Shown in pieces: positions 8,024 through 16,623 of a DNA stretch of 64,000 nt. Numbering within the stretch: position 1 is the first letter of the stretch; every line of letters starts with the position of its first letter. Location: contig NZ_RCIP01000007.1 of NCBI RefSeq assembly GCF_004000275.1, positions 41,143 through 105,142 of the forward strand. The letters are read 5' to 3'. Position numbers and translations under genes: made by a program. The notes below the pieces were generated by a model, which did no database searches, had not been told where the DNA came from, and worked only from the letters and a program-made list of their open reading frames with translations. The stretch is from Saccharospirillum alexandrii. Its GTDB lineage: Bacteria > Pseudomonadota > Gammaproteobacteria > Pseudomonadales > Natronospirillaceae.

Positions 8024-9034
8024 ATGATGAGCCGTCTGCTGGCCGTCTTTAATGCTCGCAACAAGGAGTTCTGGCGTGACCGCAGTTCCCTCGCGTGGAA
8101 CTTTGCCTTTCCGTTTCTGCTGGTGTTTGGTTTTTATTTTATTTTTGGCCAGGGCATGCCGATGTTCAAGGTTGGGGTCATCAGTGAGCATGATGCCTAC
8201 ATCTCCCGCCCGGCTTTCATGCAGCTCAGCCACATTCAGTTTGTGCCCTACGAGGAGCTGGACCAGGCGCTGAATCGGGCCCGGCGGCACCAGATCGACC
8301 TGGTTCTGGATCTTGACCGTCAGCTCTACTGGGTCAATGAAGAGAGCCGTAATGGCTATGTGGCCGAACGGTTGCTCGTAAACGCTGACCCGGAATTCAA
8401 CCGGCGTGTGGTGCAGGGCGAGCCGATTCGTTACGTAGACTGGGTACTGCCCGGCATCATCGGCATGAACATCATGTTCAGTTCGCTGTTCGGGGTTGGC
8501 TATGCGATTGTCCGCTACCGCAAGAATGGCGTTTTGAAGCGGCTTAAAGCTACGCCGCTGTCGGCGTTCGAGTTTGTGTCGGCGCAAATTTTGTCGCGTC
8601 TTCTGACCGTCATGCTGGTGGCGTCGATCATCTACTTCGGCAGTCACTGGGCCCTGTCGACGCTGATGCTGGGCAGCGCCTTCAGTTTGTTGGTGACGCT
8701 ATTCATAGGCGCCCTGGCACTGATTTCACTCGGGTTGGCGGTGGCCAGTCGGTCGCGCAGCGAGGAGCTGACGGGCGGGCTGATGAACATGGCCACCTGG
8801 CCGATGATGGGCTTGTCGCAAGTCTGGTTCTCGCTGGAAGGAGCACCGCCCATGGTGCAATCCCTCGCCAATGCTTTGCCGCTGACCCATCTGGTGAGCG
8901 CCGCCCGGGAGATAACGACAGAAGGCGCCAGCCTGATGCAGGTGAGCGATCACTTATTGATCCTGGTCGGGATGACAGCCTTGTTTCTGGGCGTCGCCGC
9001 CCTGTTGTTTAACTGGGACAGCGATCACCGCTGA
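8024..9034 (+). CDS. ABC-2 type exporter, permease subunit (DrrB-like)
   Basis: 336 residues. One N-terminal membrane helix (FAFPFLLVFGFYFIFGQG) is followed by an extracytoplasmic domain of about 120 residues, then five further helices, the layout of the ABC-2 permease family with a large outer loop. The KRLKATPLSAFEFVSAQILSR stretch after the second helix is typical coupling-helix sequence. The ATG at 8024 is preceded by a strong AAGGAG. It forms a two-gene operon with the ATPase and probably exports a lipid, drug or polymer. Confidence 0.92.
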   Translation: MMSRLLAVFNARNKEFWRDRSSLAWNFAFPFLLVFGFYFIFGQGMPMFKVGVISEHDAYISRPAFMQLSHIQFVPYEELDQALNRARRHQIDLVLDLDRQLYWVNEESRNGYVAERLLVNADPEFNRRVVQGEPIRYVDWVLPGIIGMNIMFSSLFGVGYAIVRYRKNGVLKRLKATPLSAFEFVSAQILSRLLTVMLVASIIYFGSHWALSTLMLGSAFSLLVTLFIGALALISLGLAVASRSRSEELTGGLMNMATWPMMGLSQVWFSLEGAPPMVQSLANALPLTHLVSAAREITTEGASLMQVSDHLLILVGMTALFLGVAALLFNWDSDHR

Positions 9035-9047
9035 CCTGTGTCGGCCG

Positions 9048-9236
9048 TTATTTTTTGCGCAAGGTCGACAGCCCAAACGGCAGGTAGGCTGGGCAAACCC
9101 GCACAACGGCGGTGGCCACCAAGACGACGCCGATGATGCCCCACCAGCCGATGACGCCAGTGAGCCCCAGCGCGATGAGAATGATGCCAGCGATCAGACG
9201 AAGCGTGCGGTCGGTCGTGCCCATATTGATCTTCAT
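9048..9236 (-). CDS. Small DUF2892 (YgaP-type) membrane protein
   Basis: 62 residues with two hydrophobic helices separated by a glycine-rich turn, starting MKINMGTTDRTLRLIAG and ending in a short basic tail. This is the DUF2892 pattern, also found as the membrane part of the rhodanese YgaP. No rhodanese domain is attached. The ATG at 9236 has AAGGAG about nine bases upstream. It faces the ABC permease gene (13 bp apart) and has its own promoter with an overlapping palindrome. Confidence 0.9.
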   Translation of the reverse strand: MKINMGTTDRTLRLIAGIILIALGLTGVIGWWGIIGVVLVATAVVRVCPAYLPFGLSTLRKK

Positions 9237-9253
9237 AGCGGTGACTCCTTTTG

Positions 9254-9295
9254 ATTAGTTTAATCTAATATATAGGTGATTTAAGACGTTGTCAC
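9254..9295 (-). promoter_or_regulatory. Promoter of the DUF2892 gene with overlapping operator-like palindrome
   Basis: On the minus strand GTGACA (9290-9295) and TATATT (9267-9272) are spaced by 17 bp. The palindrome ATTAG-N6-CTAAT at 9254-9269 overlaps the downstream edge of the -10 element, a good place for a repressor. ArsR-family repressors often control DUF2892 genes in sulfide or persulfide responses; that link is inference. Confidence 0.6.
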
Positions 9296-9394
9296 CTGCC
9301 TTCAATCTTGTCGTCTTTTAGCGTGCTTGATTCGCCCCGGTTTAGTCTATACTGCCGGGTTTCAATCCCTGTTCCAAAGCCGTACGGAAGTGGT

Positions 9395-10687
9395 ATGCGT
9401 TCAATTCTGGTCTCAATCATGGCCCTGTTTCTGGGCATCTGTTTGTTATTGCTGGGCAACAGCCTGCTGAGTACTCTGCTTGTTTTGCGCGGCGTCGCTG
9501 AAGGCTTCTCCGGACAGTATCTGGGTATTCTAACGTCGGTCTACTTTCTTGGGGCGCTGGTGGCCACGTTACTGGCCTCGACCTTAATTAAGCGGATGGG
9601 GCACATCCGCTGCTTCACCTTTTGCACGGCCTTACTGGGCTGCAGCATTCTGGCCTATGTGCTGATTATTTCGCCGCTGGCCTGGCTGGTGATCCGGTTC
9701 TTTACCGGGTTCGGTGTGTTCGTGATGTATACGGTGATCGAGAGCTGGCTGAACGGCCAGACTCAGGATGCCTACCGCAGCCGGGTGTTTTCGATCTATA
9801 CCCTGGTGAATCTGGTGGCGATTGCGGCCTCCCAGCAGTTGCTACGCATCGACAGCGCCACCAGCTACACCCTGTTCGTGCTGGCCAGTTTTCTGGTAAC
9901 CGCGGCCATCATGCCGGTCTCCTGGACGCGTCTGCAGCAGCCTCATGTGCCTGTGGATATGCCGTCGATGAGTATTTTGAAGTTGTTTGATGCCGCGCCC
10001 GTTGCGGTGACGGGCGTGGTGGTATCTGGCCTGATCATGGGGCCTTTTTGGGGGCTAACACCGTTGTTCGTGGCCGGCCTTGACTATACCGAAAATCAGC
10101 TGGCGGCCTTTATTTCCCTGTCGATTCTCGGCGGTGCGCTGATTCAATACCCGGTTGGGCGCTGGTCGGACCGGATGGATCGGCGCCGTGTCATTCTGGT
10201 GACCTTCGTGCTCGGTACTCTGCTGGCACTGGCGATGGCGCTGAGCGCCTGGTATTTACCGGTTGAACGCACTCTGATGACGGCGCTATCGGTCCTGTTC
10301 TGTGGGCTGGTGTTGGCGGTTTACCCGATATCAGTCGCCCACCTGGTCGACCGGATTCACAAGGACCATCTGGTTGCCGGCTCCAGTGGCTTGCTGATGC
10401 TCTATGGCCTCGGGTCATTCATCGGGCCTGCGGCAGCGGGGCTGGCGCTTGAGTATCTGGGCGCTGGTGGCTTGCCGGCCTATTACCTGATTACCCTGGC
10501 GCTGTTCAGTCTGATACTGAGCATACAGCTGATTCGCTCACGCATCATCGAACGTCCGGAAGACCACGAAAGCCAGTATGTGGCCATGGTGCGTACCTCG
10601 CCCAACGTACTGCCACTGCACCCCGAGTCTGAAGAGGATGTAGGCGCACCCGAAGAGCGCCGCAACGAGGACCGGGAGTCGGCCTAG
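9395..10687 (+). CDS. MFS transporter, YcaD-like
   Basis: About 430 residues and twelve predicted membrane helices. The first helix starts right after the ATG at 9395, which has GGAAG upstream; an in-frame GTG/TTG start at 9308 would add 29 non-membrane residues. The loop between helices 8 and 9 contains the MFS motif YPVGRWSDRMDRRRV, and an N-terminal counterpart STLIKRMGHIR follows helix 2. The highly charged C-terminal tail (about 40 residues) is cytoplasmic. It resembles the YcaD group of small-solute carriers; no substrate can be inferred. Confidence 0.9.
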   Translation: MRSILVSIMALFLGICLLLLGNSLLSTLLVLRGVAEGFSGQYLGILTSVYFLGALVATLLASTLIKRMGHIRCFTFCTALLGCSILAYVLIISPLAWLVIRFFTGFGVFVMYTVIESWLNGQTQDAYRSRVFSIYTLVNLVAIAASQQLLRIDSATSYTLFVLASFLVTAAIMPVSWTRLQQPHVPVDMPSMSILKLFDAAPVAVTGVVVSGLIMGPFWGLTPLFVAGLDYTENQLAAFISLSILGGALIQYPVGRWSDRMDRRRVILVTFVLGTLLALAMALSAWYLPVERTLMTALSVLFCGLVLAVYPISVAHLVDRIHKDHLVAGSSGLLMLYGLGSFIGPAAAGLALEYLGAGGLPAYYLITLALFSLILSIQLIRSRIIERPEDHESQYVAMVRTSPNVLPLHPESEEDVGAPEERRNEDRESA

Positions 10688-10720
10688 GCGCTATAGCTCT
10701 GGGATCAGCTGTAGAGTTAA

Positions 10721-10768
10721 GCAGTGGCTGCCTGGACTACCCACAGGGGTATCCCAGGTGGCCGCTGC
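10721..10768. terminator. Inverted repeat between convergent MFS and patatin genes
   Basis: Arms 10721-10735 and 10754-10768 pair over 15 bp with a few G:T pairs and mismatches around an 18-nt loop. It lies 33 bp after the MFS stop and 54 bp from the patatin stop, so it may serve as a bidirectional terminator. No clear T-run is present. Confidence 0.45.
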
Positions 10769-10821
10769 TGGCCAGTGCTACCTAGCCAGCCATAACGGAG
10801 AGTCTGACTTGGAGAACCTCC

Positions 10822-11784
10822 CTACAGTTCGTCGGTGCCGACTTCAATCTCTTCGTCAGTCAGGTCGGCAAAGCCTTGCTTGGCCTCGTAGCGGTCCAGT
10901 GCGGCGGCGCACAGCTGGTAGCCATCCTCGATCATCTCGCTCGCCAGGTGATAGTCGAACAGACCCCCGACACCCCGTGGAATTTCAATCAGAACATCGG
11001 GCTGGTGTGCAGCCAGCTTCATGTGGGCAATGGTGTTCTGCATGGTGTCGATGGAGCGGTTCATCAGTTCCAGCATGCTCCATTGATTCTGGGGTTCCGT
11101 GGTGTCGGCTTTTTCGGACCACCAGCGGTCAATAAAGCGGTTGATGGCGCGGTGTACCGTATTCTGCGCCTCTTCGGAGAGTCTGACCGGTTTCTTGTGT
11201 TTCGCCTTTTCCATTCTGCCCAGCATGTCAGCGCGGCCGTTTAGGTTGACTGCTATGGTCAGGTCGGTCTGGGTGCGCAGGGTGGGGGCGATCGGCACCG
11301 GGTTCAGTACGCCGCCGTCGACCAGCATCATGCCCCGGTAGGGGTGCGGCTTGAAGACAGAGGGGATGGCGATGGAACCTCTGATGGCTTCAAACAGTGA
11401 GCCGTCGTTGAGCCAGATCTCCCGCTGGCGTTCGATATCGACCGCAACGGCGGTAAATTCGATGGGCAGGTTCTCGATTTGCGCATCGCCGACCTGGCGC
11501 TTTAGAACCTCCATGATCTTATAGCCCTTGAACAGGCCACCGCCGTTGAAGGAGAGGTCGAGCAGGCGCAGCACGTCGGTACGTTCCAGAGCGCAGACCC
11601 AGCGTTCGTACTGGTCCAGTTTGCCGGCCGCGTAAAATCCGCCGACCAGGGCGCCGATACTGGCGCCCGCGATGTTGGTTATCTTGTAATTGCGGTCTTC
11701 GAGGCAGCGGATAATGCCAATATGAGCCATACCTCGGGCGCCGCCACTTCCAAGTACCAGCGATACGGTTTTTTCTGACTTCAC
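10822..11784 (-). CDS. Patatin-like phospholipase, RssA type
   Basis: 320 residues. The patatin fold is shown by the oxyanion loop GSGGARG (12-18), the nucleophile elbow GASIG with Ser42, and the catalytic DGG with Asp156. No signal peptide is visible, so it is a cytoplasmic or membrane-associated serine lipid hydrolase of the RssA/YlbK bacterial patatin group. The GTG at 11784 has AAGGAG eight bases upstream. The C-terminal 100 residues are family-specific and acidic at the end. It is divergent from the BASS transporter gene across a 238-bp gap. Confidence 0.9.
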   Translation of the reverse strand: MKSEKTVSLVLGSGGARGMAHIGIIRCLEDRNYKITNIAGASIGALVGGFYAAGKLDQYERWVCALERTDVLRLLDLSFNGGGLFKGYKIMEVLKRQVGDAQIENLPIEFTAVAVDIERQREIWLNDGSLFEAIRGSIAIPSVFKPHPYRGMMLVDGGVLNPVPIAPTLRTQTDLTIAVNLNGRADMLGRMEKAKHKKPVRLSEEAQNTVHRAINRFIDRWWSEKADTTEPQNQWSMLELMNRSIDTMQNTIAHMKLAAHQPDVLIEIPRGVGGLFDYHLASEMIEDGYQLCAAALDRYEAKQGFADLTDEEIEVGTDEL

Positions 11785-12022
11785 GAGAGTGCTCCTTTGG
11801 TTCCCATATTCTGAATAAGGCGGGAAGCCTGTTCGAGGTAAAGTATGAAGCCAAATTGTTGAATTGCTACCCTCCGAGGCCTCTAGAGATAGTCGTTATC
11901 CCAGACCAACGCTACACTGTTAGGCTACGCTGAATGAGCTGCCGGCACTGAGGCTGAAGCGTTGAAGAATAAAGGTCAGTTCATTGTTGTTTGCCCTGAA
12001 ACACCCCGTTTAGGAGTCCTGA

Positions 12023-12934
12023 GTGTTAGATTCAGTCCAGATTGAGTTCGATCCTTCCAGTCTCGATATGTTGAACTTCATGCTGGCCATCATGATGTTT
12101 GGCGCGGCCTTGTCGGTCAAAATGAGCGATTTCCGTTATGTGCTGAAGTCGCCCAAAGCCCCGGTGATTGGCCTGGTCTGTCAGTTTGTCCTGTTGCCGG
12201 CCGCTACTTACGCTTTTACCCGTGCATTGTCTCTGGATCCCTCACTGGCACTGGGCATGATTCTGGTCGCAGCCTGTCCGGGCGGCAGTTTCTCGAACAT
12301 CATCACCTTTCTCAGCCGTGGCCATGTGGCCACCTCGGTGAGCATGACCGGCATTTCGTCGCTCGCAGCAATCGTCATGACCCCATTGAACTTCACTTTT
12401 TACGCTTCCCTGGCACCGGAAACCCGGGCCATTGTCCAGGCCATCAACGTCGAGCCGCTGGCCATGGTGCAGTTGATTGGCTGGGTTTTGGGGGTGCCAC
12501 TGGCACTGGGCATGCTGGTGGGTCACAAGTTCCCGGGTTTTGCGGCGCGCGCTGACAAGCCGGCGCGCTGGGTCTCGCTGCTGATTTTTCTGGTGTTCGT
12601 CGGTATTGCCTTTTCACGCAATGGCGGGCTTTTTGTCGAACACGCCACGGCCTTTGCCGGCCTGGTCATATTGCACAACGCTCTGGCTCTCAGCCTTGGC
12701 TGGGCGGCAGCCACCTGGGCCCGGCTGCCTGAAGACCAGCGGCGTGCGGTCATTCTCGAAGTCGGCATTCAGAATTCGGGTCTCGGGCTCATTATCCTGT
12801 TTTCGTTCTATCCGAATCTCGGTGGCATGATGCTGATTACCGCGTTCTGGGGTGTCTGGCATCTGGTCAGCGGGTTGTTGTTGTCGGCCTTCTGGTCACG
12901 ACGCCCCCCACAACTCGGTATCGGGTTGGTTTAA
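12023..12934 (+). CDS. BASS-family bile acid:sodium symporter-like carrier
   Basis: 303 residues and about nine membrane helices with the BASS family layout. The LVAACPGGSFSNIITFLSRG segment (about residues 82-101) and the VGIQNSGLG motif (about 249-257) are the unwound Na+-binding helix crossings conserved in ASBT homologues. Start is a GTG at 12023 with AGGAG seven bases upstream. Probable role is Na+-coupled uptake of an organic anion. The gene ends 4 bp inside the convergent acyltransferase gene. Confidence 0.9.
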   Translation: MLDSVQIEFDPSSLDMLNFMLAIMMFGAALSVKMSDFRYVLKSPKAPVIGLVCQFVLLPAATYAFTRALSLDPSLALGMILVAACPGGSFSNIITFLSRGHVATSVSMTGISSLAAIVMTPLNFTFYASLAPETRAIVQAINVEPLAMVQLIGWVLGVPLALGMLVGHKFPGFAARADKPARWVSLLIFLVFVGIAFSRNGGLFVEHATAFAGLVILHNALALSLGWAAATWARLPEDQRRAVILEVGIQNSGLGLIILFSFYPNLGGMMLITAFWGVWHLVSGLLLSAFWSRRPPQLGIGLV

Positions 12935-13704
12935 CCGGTCTGTTGGGCCAGCTGCAACCGGTTTTGCAACCAGACTGCCTGGTCTGCCAGGCTGCACTCT
13001 GACGGCAGGTCTTCGACCGCTATCACCTCGACGACCCGCATGTGGATGCGCTGGTGCCTGCCCAGCCGGTACGCCCATACCTGTACAACCGCGCGCAACA
13101 CCGGGTGAATGCGATGCAGGAGTTGGCGCACGGGCGCGCGTGGCATTTGCACATCGACCAGTACAATGGGGCGGTTGGTCTCGCGGGCCAGCCGAATGAT
13201 GCCGGTGCGCCAGGCCGGGTCTGTTGCGTTCCGCCAGAAAGGCCGTGCCTGGCTTAGTCCGCCGGCCGGGGTAATGACCAGTCGTCCCTCTTCCTGCAAC
13301 CATTGGCTGGCGGCTGCCAGTGTTTTGCTGCCACCCAGAGAGCGACGTTCGCTGTCCAGGTTGACCGACAGAAACACTTTGCGCAGCGGGCCAAACACAT
13401 TCAGAAAATTACGCGCCATGATGCGCGTCGGCACCCGGGTTCGACTGGCCAGCCAGGCCAGACCCAGCCCGTCAAAAAGACCATGCGGATGATTGCCGGC
13501 AACAATGCAACTGCCCAGGTCATCGAGCAGGTCGGTGTTCTCCGCAGTCAGCGAAAATTGGTTGCGGCGCAACAGGGTGTCGAGCATGCCGTGCAGGTCG
13601 CCATTGCCAGTTTGCCAGGCATCGTTCAGTAATTGCTCGGCCCAGTTAACACCGACCAGTTTAAACAGGGTGCGGCGCACGGGGGCGGGCCAGTGATCAA
13701 GCAT
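12931..13704 (-). CDS. PlsC-like lysophospholipid acyltransferase family protein
   Basis: About 257 residues from the ATG at 13704; a TTG at 13764 would add 20. The block NHPHGLFDG near residue 71 matches the catalytic N-H-P-x-G-x-x-D-G motif of the OlsB/hemolysin-like acyltransferase branch, and the later segment with TPAGGLSQARPFW fits the region that binds the acyl donor. It is expected to be cytoplasmic or membrane-associated and to acylate a lipid or ornithine-type precursor. The exact substrate is unknown. It overlaps the convergent BASS gene by 4 bp. Confidence 0.82.
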   Translation of the reverse strand: MLDHWPAPVRRTLFKLVGVNWAEQLLNDAWQTGNGDLHGMLDTLLRRNQFSLTAENTDLLDDLGSCIVAGNHPHGLFDGLGLAWLASRTRVPTRIMARNFLNVFGPLRKVFLSVNLDSERRSLGGSKTLAAASQWLQEEGRLVITPAGGLSQARPFWRNATDPAWRTGIIRLARETNRPIVLVDVQMPRAPVRQLLHRIHPVLRAVVQVWAYRLGRHQRIHMRVVEVIAVEDLPSECSLADQAVWLQNRLQLAQQTG

Positions 13705-13837
13705 TGTTGTGTATCCAGCTGGATCATCCCTGACGTGACTAATAACGGGTCGGTCTAACGCCAACCTGAGTAAAACCAGAGAATAAGTCGGTTACCGCCG
13801 TGTTACAAGCGCGTCCCTCGCCTCCGGGAACGTTGCA

Positions 13838-16591
13838 CTAACCTGGCTGGTACGCGGCTTTTACACTGCGTTCAAACTTTACCAGCGGCACTGGGTGGCC
13901 AAAGTAGTAGCCCTGATAGGCCTGACAGCCAAACTGTTTCAGTAACCGCGCTTGCTCGGCGGTCTCGACACCCTCGGCAATGGCGTTGATCGACAGACTT
14001 GAGGCCAGCGAAATAATCGTTCTGGCGATGTCGGAGTCGTCCGGATTGGTGGTCAGGTCGTTGACGAAGGTGCGGTCGATTTTTAATTGATCCAGAGGCA
14101 ATTGTTTCAGGTAAGACAGCGACGAATAGCCGGTGCCAAAATCATCGAGAGAAAACCCGATGCCCTGCAAGCGCAACCGGTGCATCTTGGCTATGGTGTC
14201 CTGCACATCTTCCAGCAACATGCTTTCCGTCAGCTCGAGTTTCAGCCGCGCTGCGGGTGCGCGCGTGTGTTGAACAATGCGTACTACCTCTGCCACGAAA
14301 TCGGGTTGATGCAACTGCCGTGCACTGATATTGACCGACAGGGTCAGCTGCGACAGGACCGGATCTTTTGCCCAGCCGGCCAGTATTTCGCAGGAACGTT
14401 CGAGCACCCAGTTTCCCAGAGGATTAATCAGACCGGTTTCTTCTGCCACCTGTATCACTTCGGTCGGCGGCAACAGACCGCGGCTTGGGTGATGCCACCG
14501 CAACAAGCTTTCGGCACCAACAATGGTGTGGTCAACATCGACCTGGGGCTGCAAAAAAACCTCGAATTGCTGCTCCTTAATGGCCGTGCGAATTTCGTTG
14601 GCCATTGCCAGGTGCTCCAGCACCCGGGCCTGCATGTCGGGGGTGAAAAACCGGGCGGTGTTCTTGCCCGCGTCTTTTGCCTGATACATGGCCAAGTCAG
14701 CTTGTTTGAGCAATTCATCAACACTGTGCGAGTGGTTACTGAACAGGGTAATCCCGATGCTCAGGGTGCTGAAGTGCTCCAGATTGGGCATAAAAAAAGG
14801 TTGCCGGAAGGCTTCCAGCACAGTGGTGGCCAATGTTCCGGCAAAATCGGTGGCCTTGCTGACATTCGCCGAGAGACTTTCCAGTAAAATGATGAACTCG
14901 TCACCACCAATTCGTGCCACCGTATCGGTATGGCGAATGCAGCCGACAAGTCGTTCGGCAACCTGTTGCAGAAACAGATCGCCGGTATCGTGTCCCCGGG
15001 TATCGTTAAGGGTTTTGAAATCATCCAGGTCGATGTAGAGCAATGCGCCATATTGTTCGCTGCTGGTCGCGGCTGCCAGTGCCCTGGTGAGGCGGTCCAT
15101 CAACATGCGTCGGTTGGGCAGGTCGGTGAGCTGGTCGTAAAAGGCGAGTTGCTCAATGCGTTGTTCGGCTGCTTTGCGTTCCGTGGTGTCGATGATGGTC
15201 ACAACAAAGTTCTGCACGGTGTCGCCGTCATCCGACAATACGGCGGTAATGTGCATCCATTGCAGGTAATACTCCCCATTCTTGCGTTGCCCCCAGGCTT
15301 CACCCTGCCAACTGCCGGTGCTGTCCAGGCTTTGTTCTATGATTTGGTTGATGTCTTCGTCATGCCGGTCAGTTTCGATCAGACTCATGAGTGAGCCGGC
15401 GATGTCTTCCTGGCGGTAACCGGTCATTCGGGTGAAGGCTTCGTTGACCTTTAAAACACGGGTCGCCCCATCGGTGACCAGCATGCCCTGTGCCGATTCA
15501 AACACGTTGGCGGCAATATTGAGTTCGTACACCATGCGCTGCATGGCAAGCCCGACCTGATTGTGCTCGTAAATACCGCCGGTTTTAAAGGGTGCCGCCC
15601 GGGTACCTTGCCGGGTGTTTGCAATGTACTGCAACAGGTTGCTGATGCTGCGATTGTGGTTCAGGTGGACCAGCCAGGTGGCGAACGCAAAGAGCAGAAT
15701 GAACCCGGCCGACAGGGCAAAGAAAGTTCTCTGATAGGTTTTGGCCACCGGCGGAAACTGGTCGGCCGACAGGCCGAGCTCGATCCAGACATCATCACGG
15801 TTGCTGGCAATGTCCAATGGCCGTGTTTTCAGATAGACGTTGTCTTTTTGCTCCACGACACCGAACGGCTGCGCATAGGAGGCGGCGCCGCTATAGTCCA
15901 GTTCGGTTTGGCGAATCAGCTCCTGGTTCCCCAGCCCGATTTTGATGACATCCGCATCCGCCAGTTTGGCAATATCATTCAACAGCGTGCGATTCTGGCC
16001 AATGGCCAGGCCAATATAAAGGTAGCCGCGAAGTCTGAGCGAAGCAGGGTCAAAAAGTGGTGCTGCTTTTAGAATCACCGTCAGCGGTTCGGTATGCTCG
16101 ATCAGCCAGCGATGGGTATAGTGCACCGGCGAACGCAATTGCCCCAGCATTGGGTTGATGTCGTACAGGGGCAGGCTGGCATCGAACAGCAACTGGCCGG
16201 AGGCGTCGGTGATGAACAGGACGTCAATGTTGTTGCCCAGCGCAGAATCCTGAAACATATAGGCGATATCGTCGTTTGCAGAGTCGAGACTGGTTGTGCC
16301 ACTGGCGATTGAGGTGAAAACCCGGTTAGCTGCCGCGCTTTGCAAATAAGCATCCAGCAGGTCGAGCCGGTTGATATAGAGGTTGGCGGCCGTTCGGTGG
16401 TGTTGGCGCAAGGCGTTCTGAATTTCACTGTCGAGGCTGTCTTGTGCGGTTTTGACAGCGTACAGCATGGAAAAAAAGAGCGTTATTAGCCCCAGTGCGC
16501 CAAAGACAAGGGCGATACGGGTAATGAATTTCAATTCAAGAAATCGCCTTTTCACTGAGCCATTGGCGCTAAGCGTCGAATGCTTTGGCAT
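13838..16591 (-). CDS. Membrane PAS-GGDEF-EAL cyclic-di-GMP receptor enzyme
   Basis: 917 residues. A first helix (about 22-44), a periplasmic sensor region of about 240 residues, a second helix (about 292-312), a PAS domain (about 360-475), a GGDEF domain and an EAL domain follow. The cyclase site is intact (RIGGDEF) with an RHTD product-inhibition site five residues upstream. The EAL domain has ESL in place of EAL but keeps the glutamate, plus ELTES, DDFGTGYSS and AEGVET, so phosphodiesterase activity is plausible. It is 32 bp downstream of a TTT-family binding-protein gene on the same strand. It may feed c-di-GMP to the MshE-type ATPase encoded nearby; this link is inference. Confidence 0.95.
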   Translation of the reverse strand: MPKHSTLSANGSVKRRFLELKFITRIALVFGALGLITLFFSMLYAVKTAQDSLDSEIQNALRQHHRTAANLYINRLDLLDAYLQSAAANRVFTSIASGTTSLDSANDDIAYMFQDSALGNNIDVLFITDASGQLLFDASLPLYDINPMLGQLRSPVHYTHRWLIEHTEPLTVILKAAPLFDPASLRLRGYLYIGLAIGQNRTLLNDIAKLADADVIKIGLGNQELIRQTELDYSGAASYAQPFGVVEQKDNVYLKTRPLDIASNRDDVWIELGLSADQFPPVAKTYQRTFFALSAGFILLFAFATWLVHLNHNRSISNLLQYIANTRQGTRAAPFKTGGIYEHNQVGLAMQRMVYELNIAANVFESAQGMLVTDGATRVLKVNEAFTRMTGYRQEDIAGSLMSLIETDRHDEDINQIIEQSLDSTGSWQGEAWGQRKNGEYYLQWMHITAVLSDDGDTVQNFVVTIIDTTERKAAEQRIEQLAFYDQLTDLPNRRMLMDRLTRALAAATSSEQYGALLYIDLDDFKTLNDTRGHDTGDLFLQQVAERLVGCIRHTDTVARIGGDEFIILLESLSANVSKATDFAGTLATTVLEAFRQPFFMPNLEHFSTLSIGITLFSNHSHSVDELLKQADLAMYQAKDAGKNTARFFTPDMQARVLEHLAMANEIRTAIKEQQFEVFLQPQVDVDHTIVGAESLLRWHHPSRGLLPPTEVIQVAEETGLINPLGNWVLERSCEILAGWAKDPVLSQLTLSVNISARQLHQPDFVAEVVRIVQHTRAPAARLKLELTESMLLEDVQDTIAKMHRLRLQGIGFSLDDFGTGYSSLSYLKQLPLDQLKIDRTFVNDLTTNPDDSDIARTIISLASSLSINAIAEGVETAEQARLLKQFGCQAYQGYYFGHPVPLVKFERSVKAAYQPG

Positions 16592-16623
16592 TCATACCCC
16601 GGTTGGCGTGTAAGTTGGGATGT

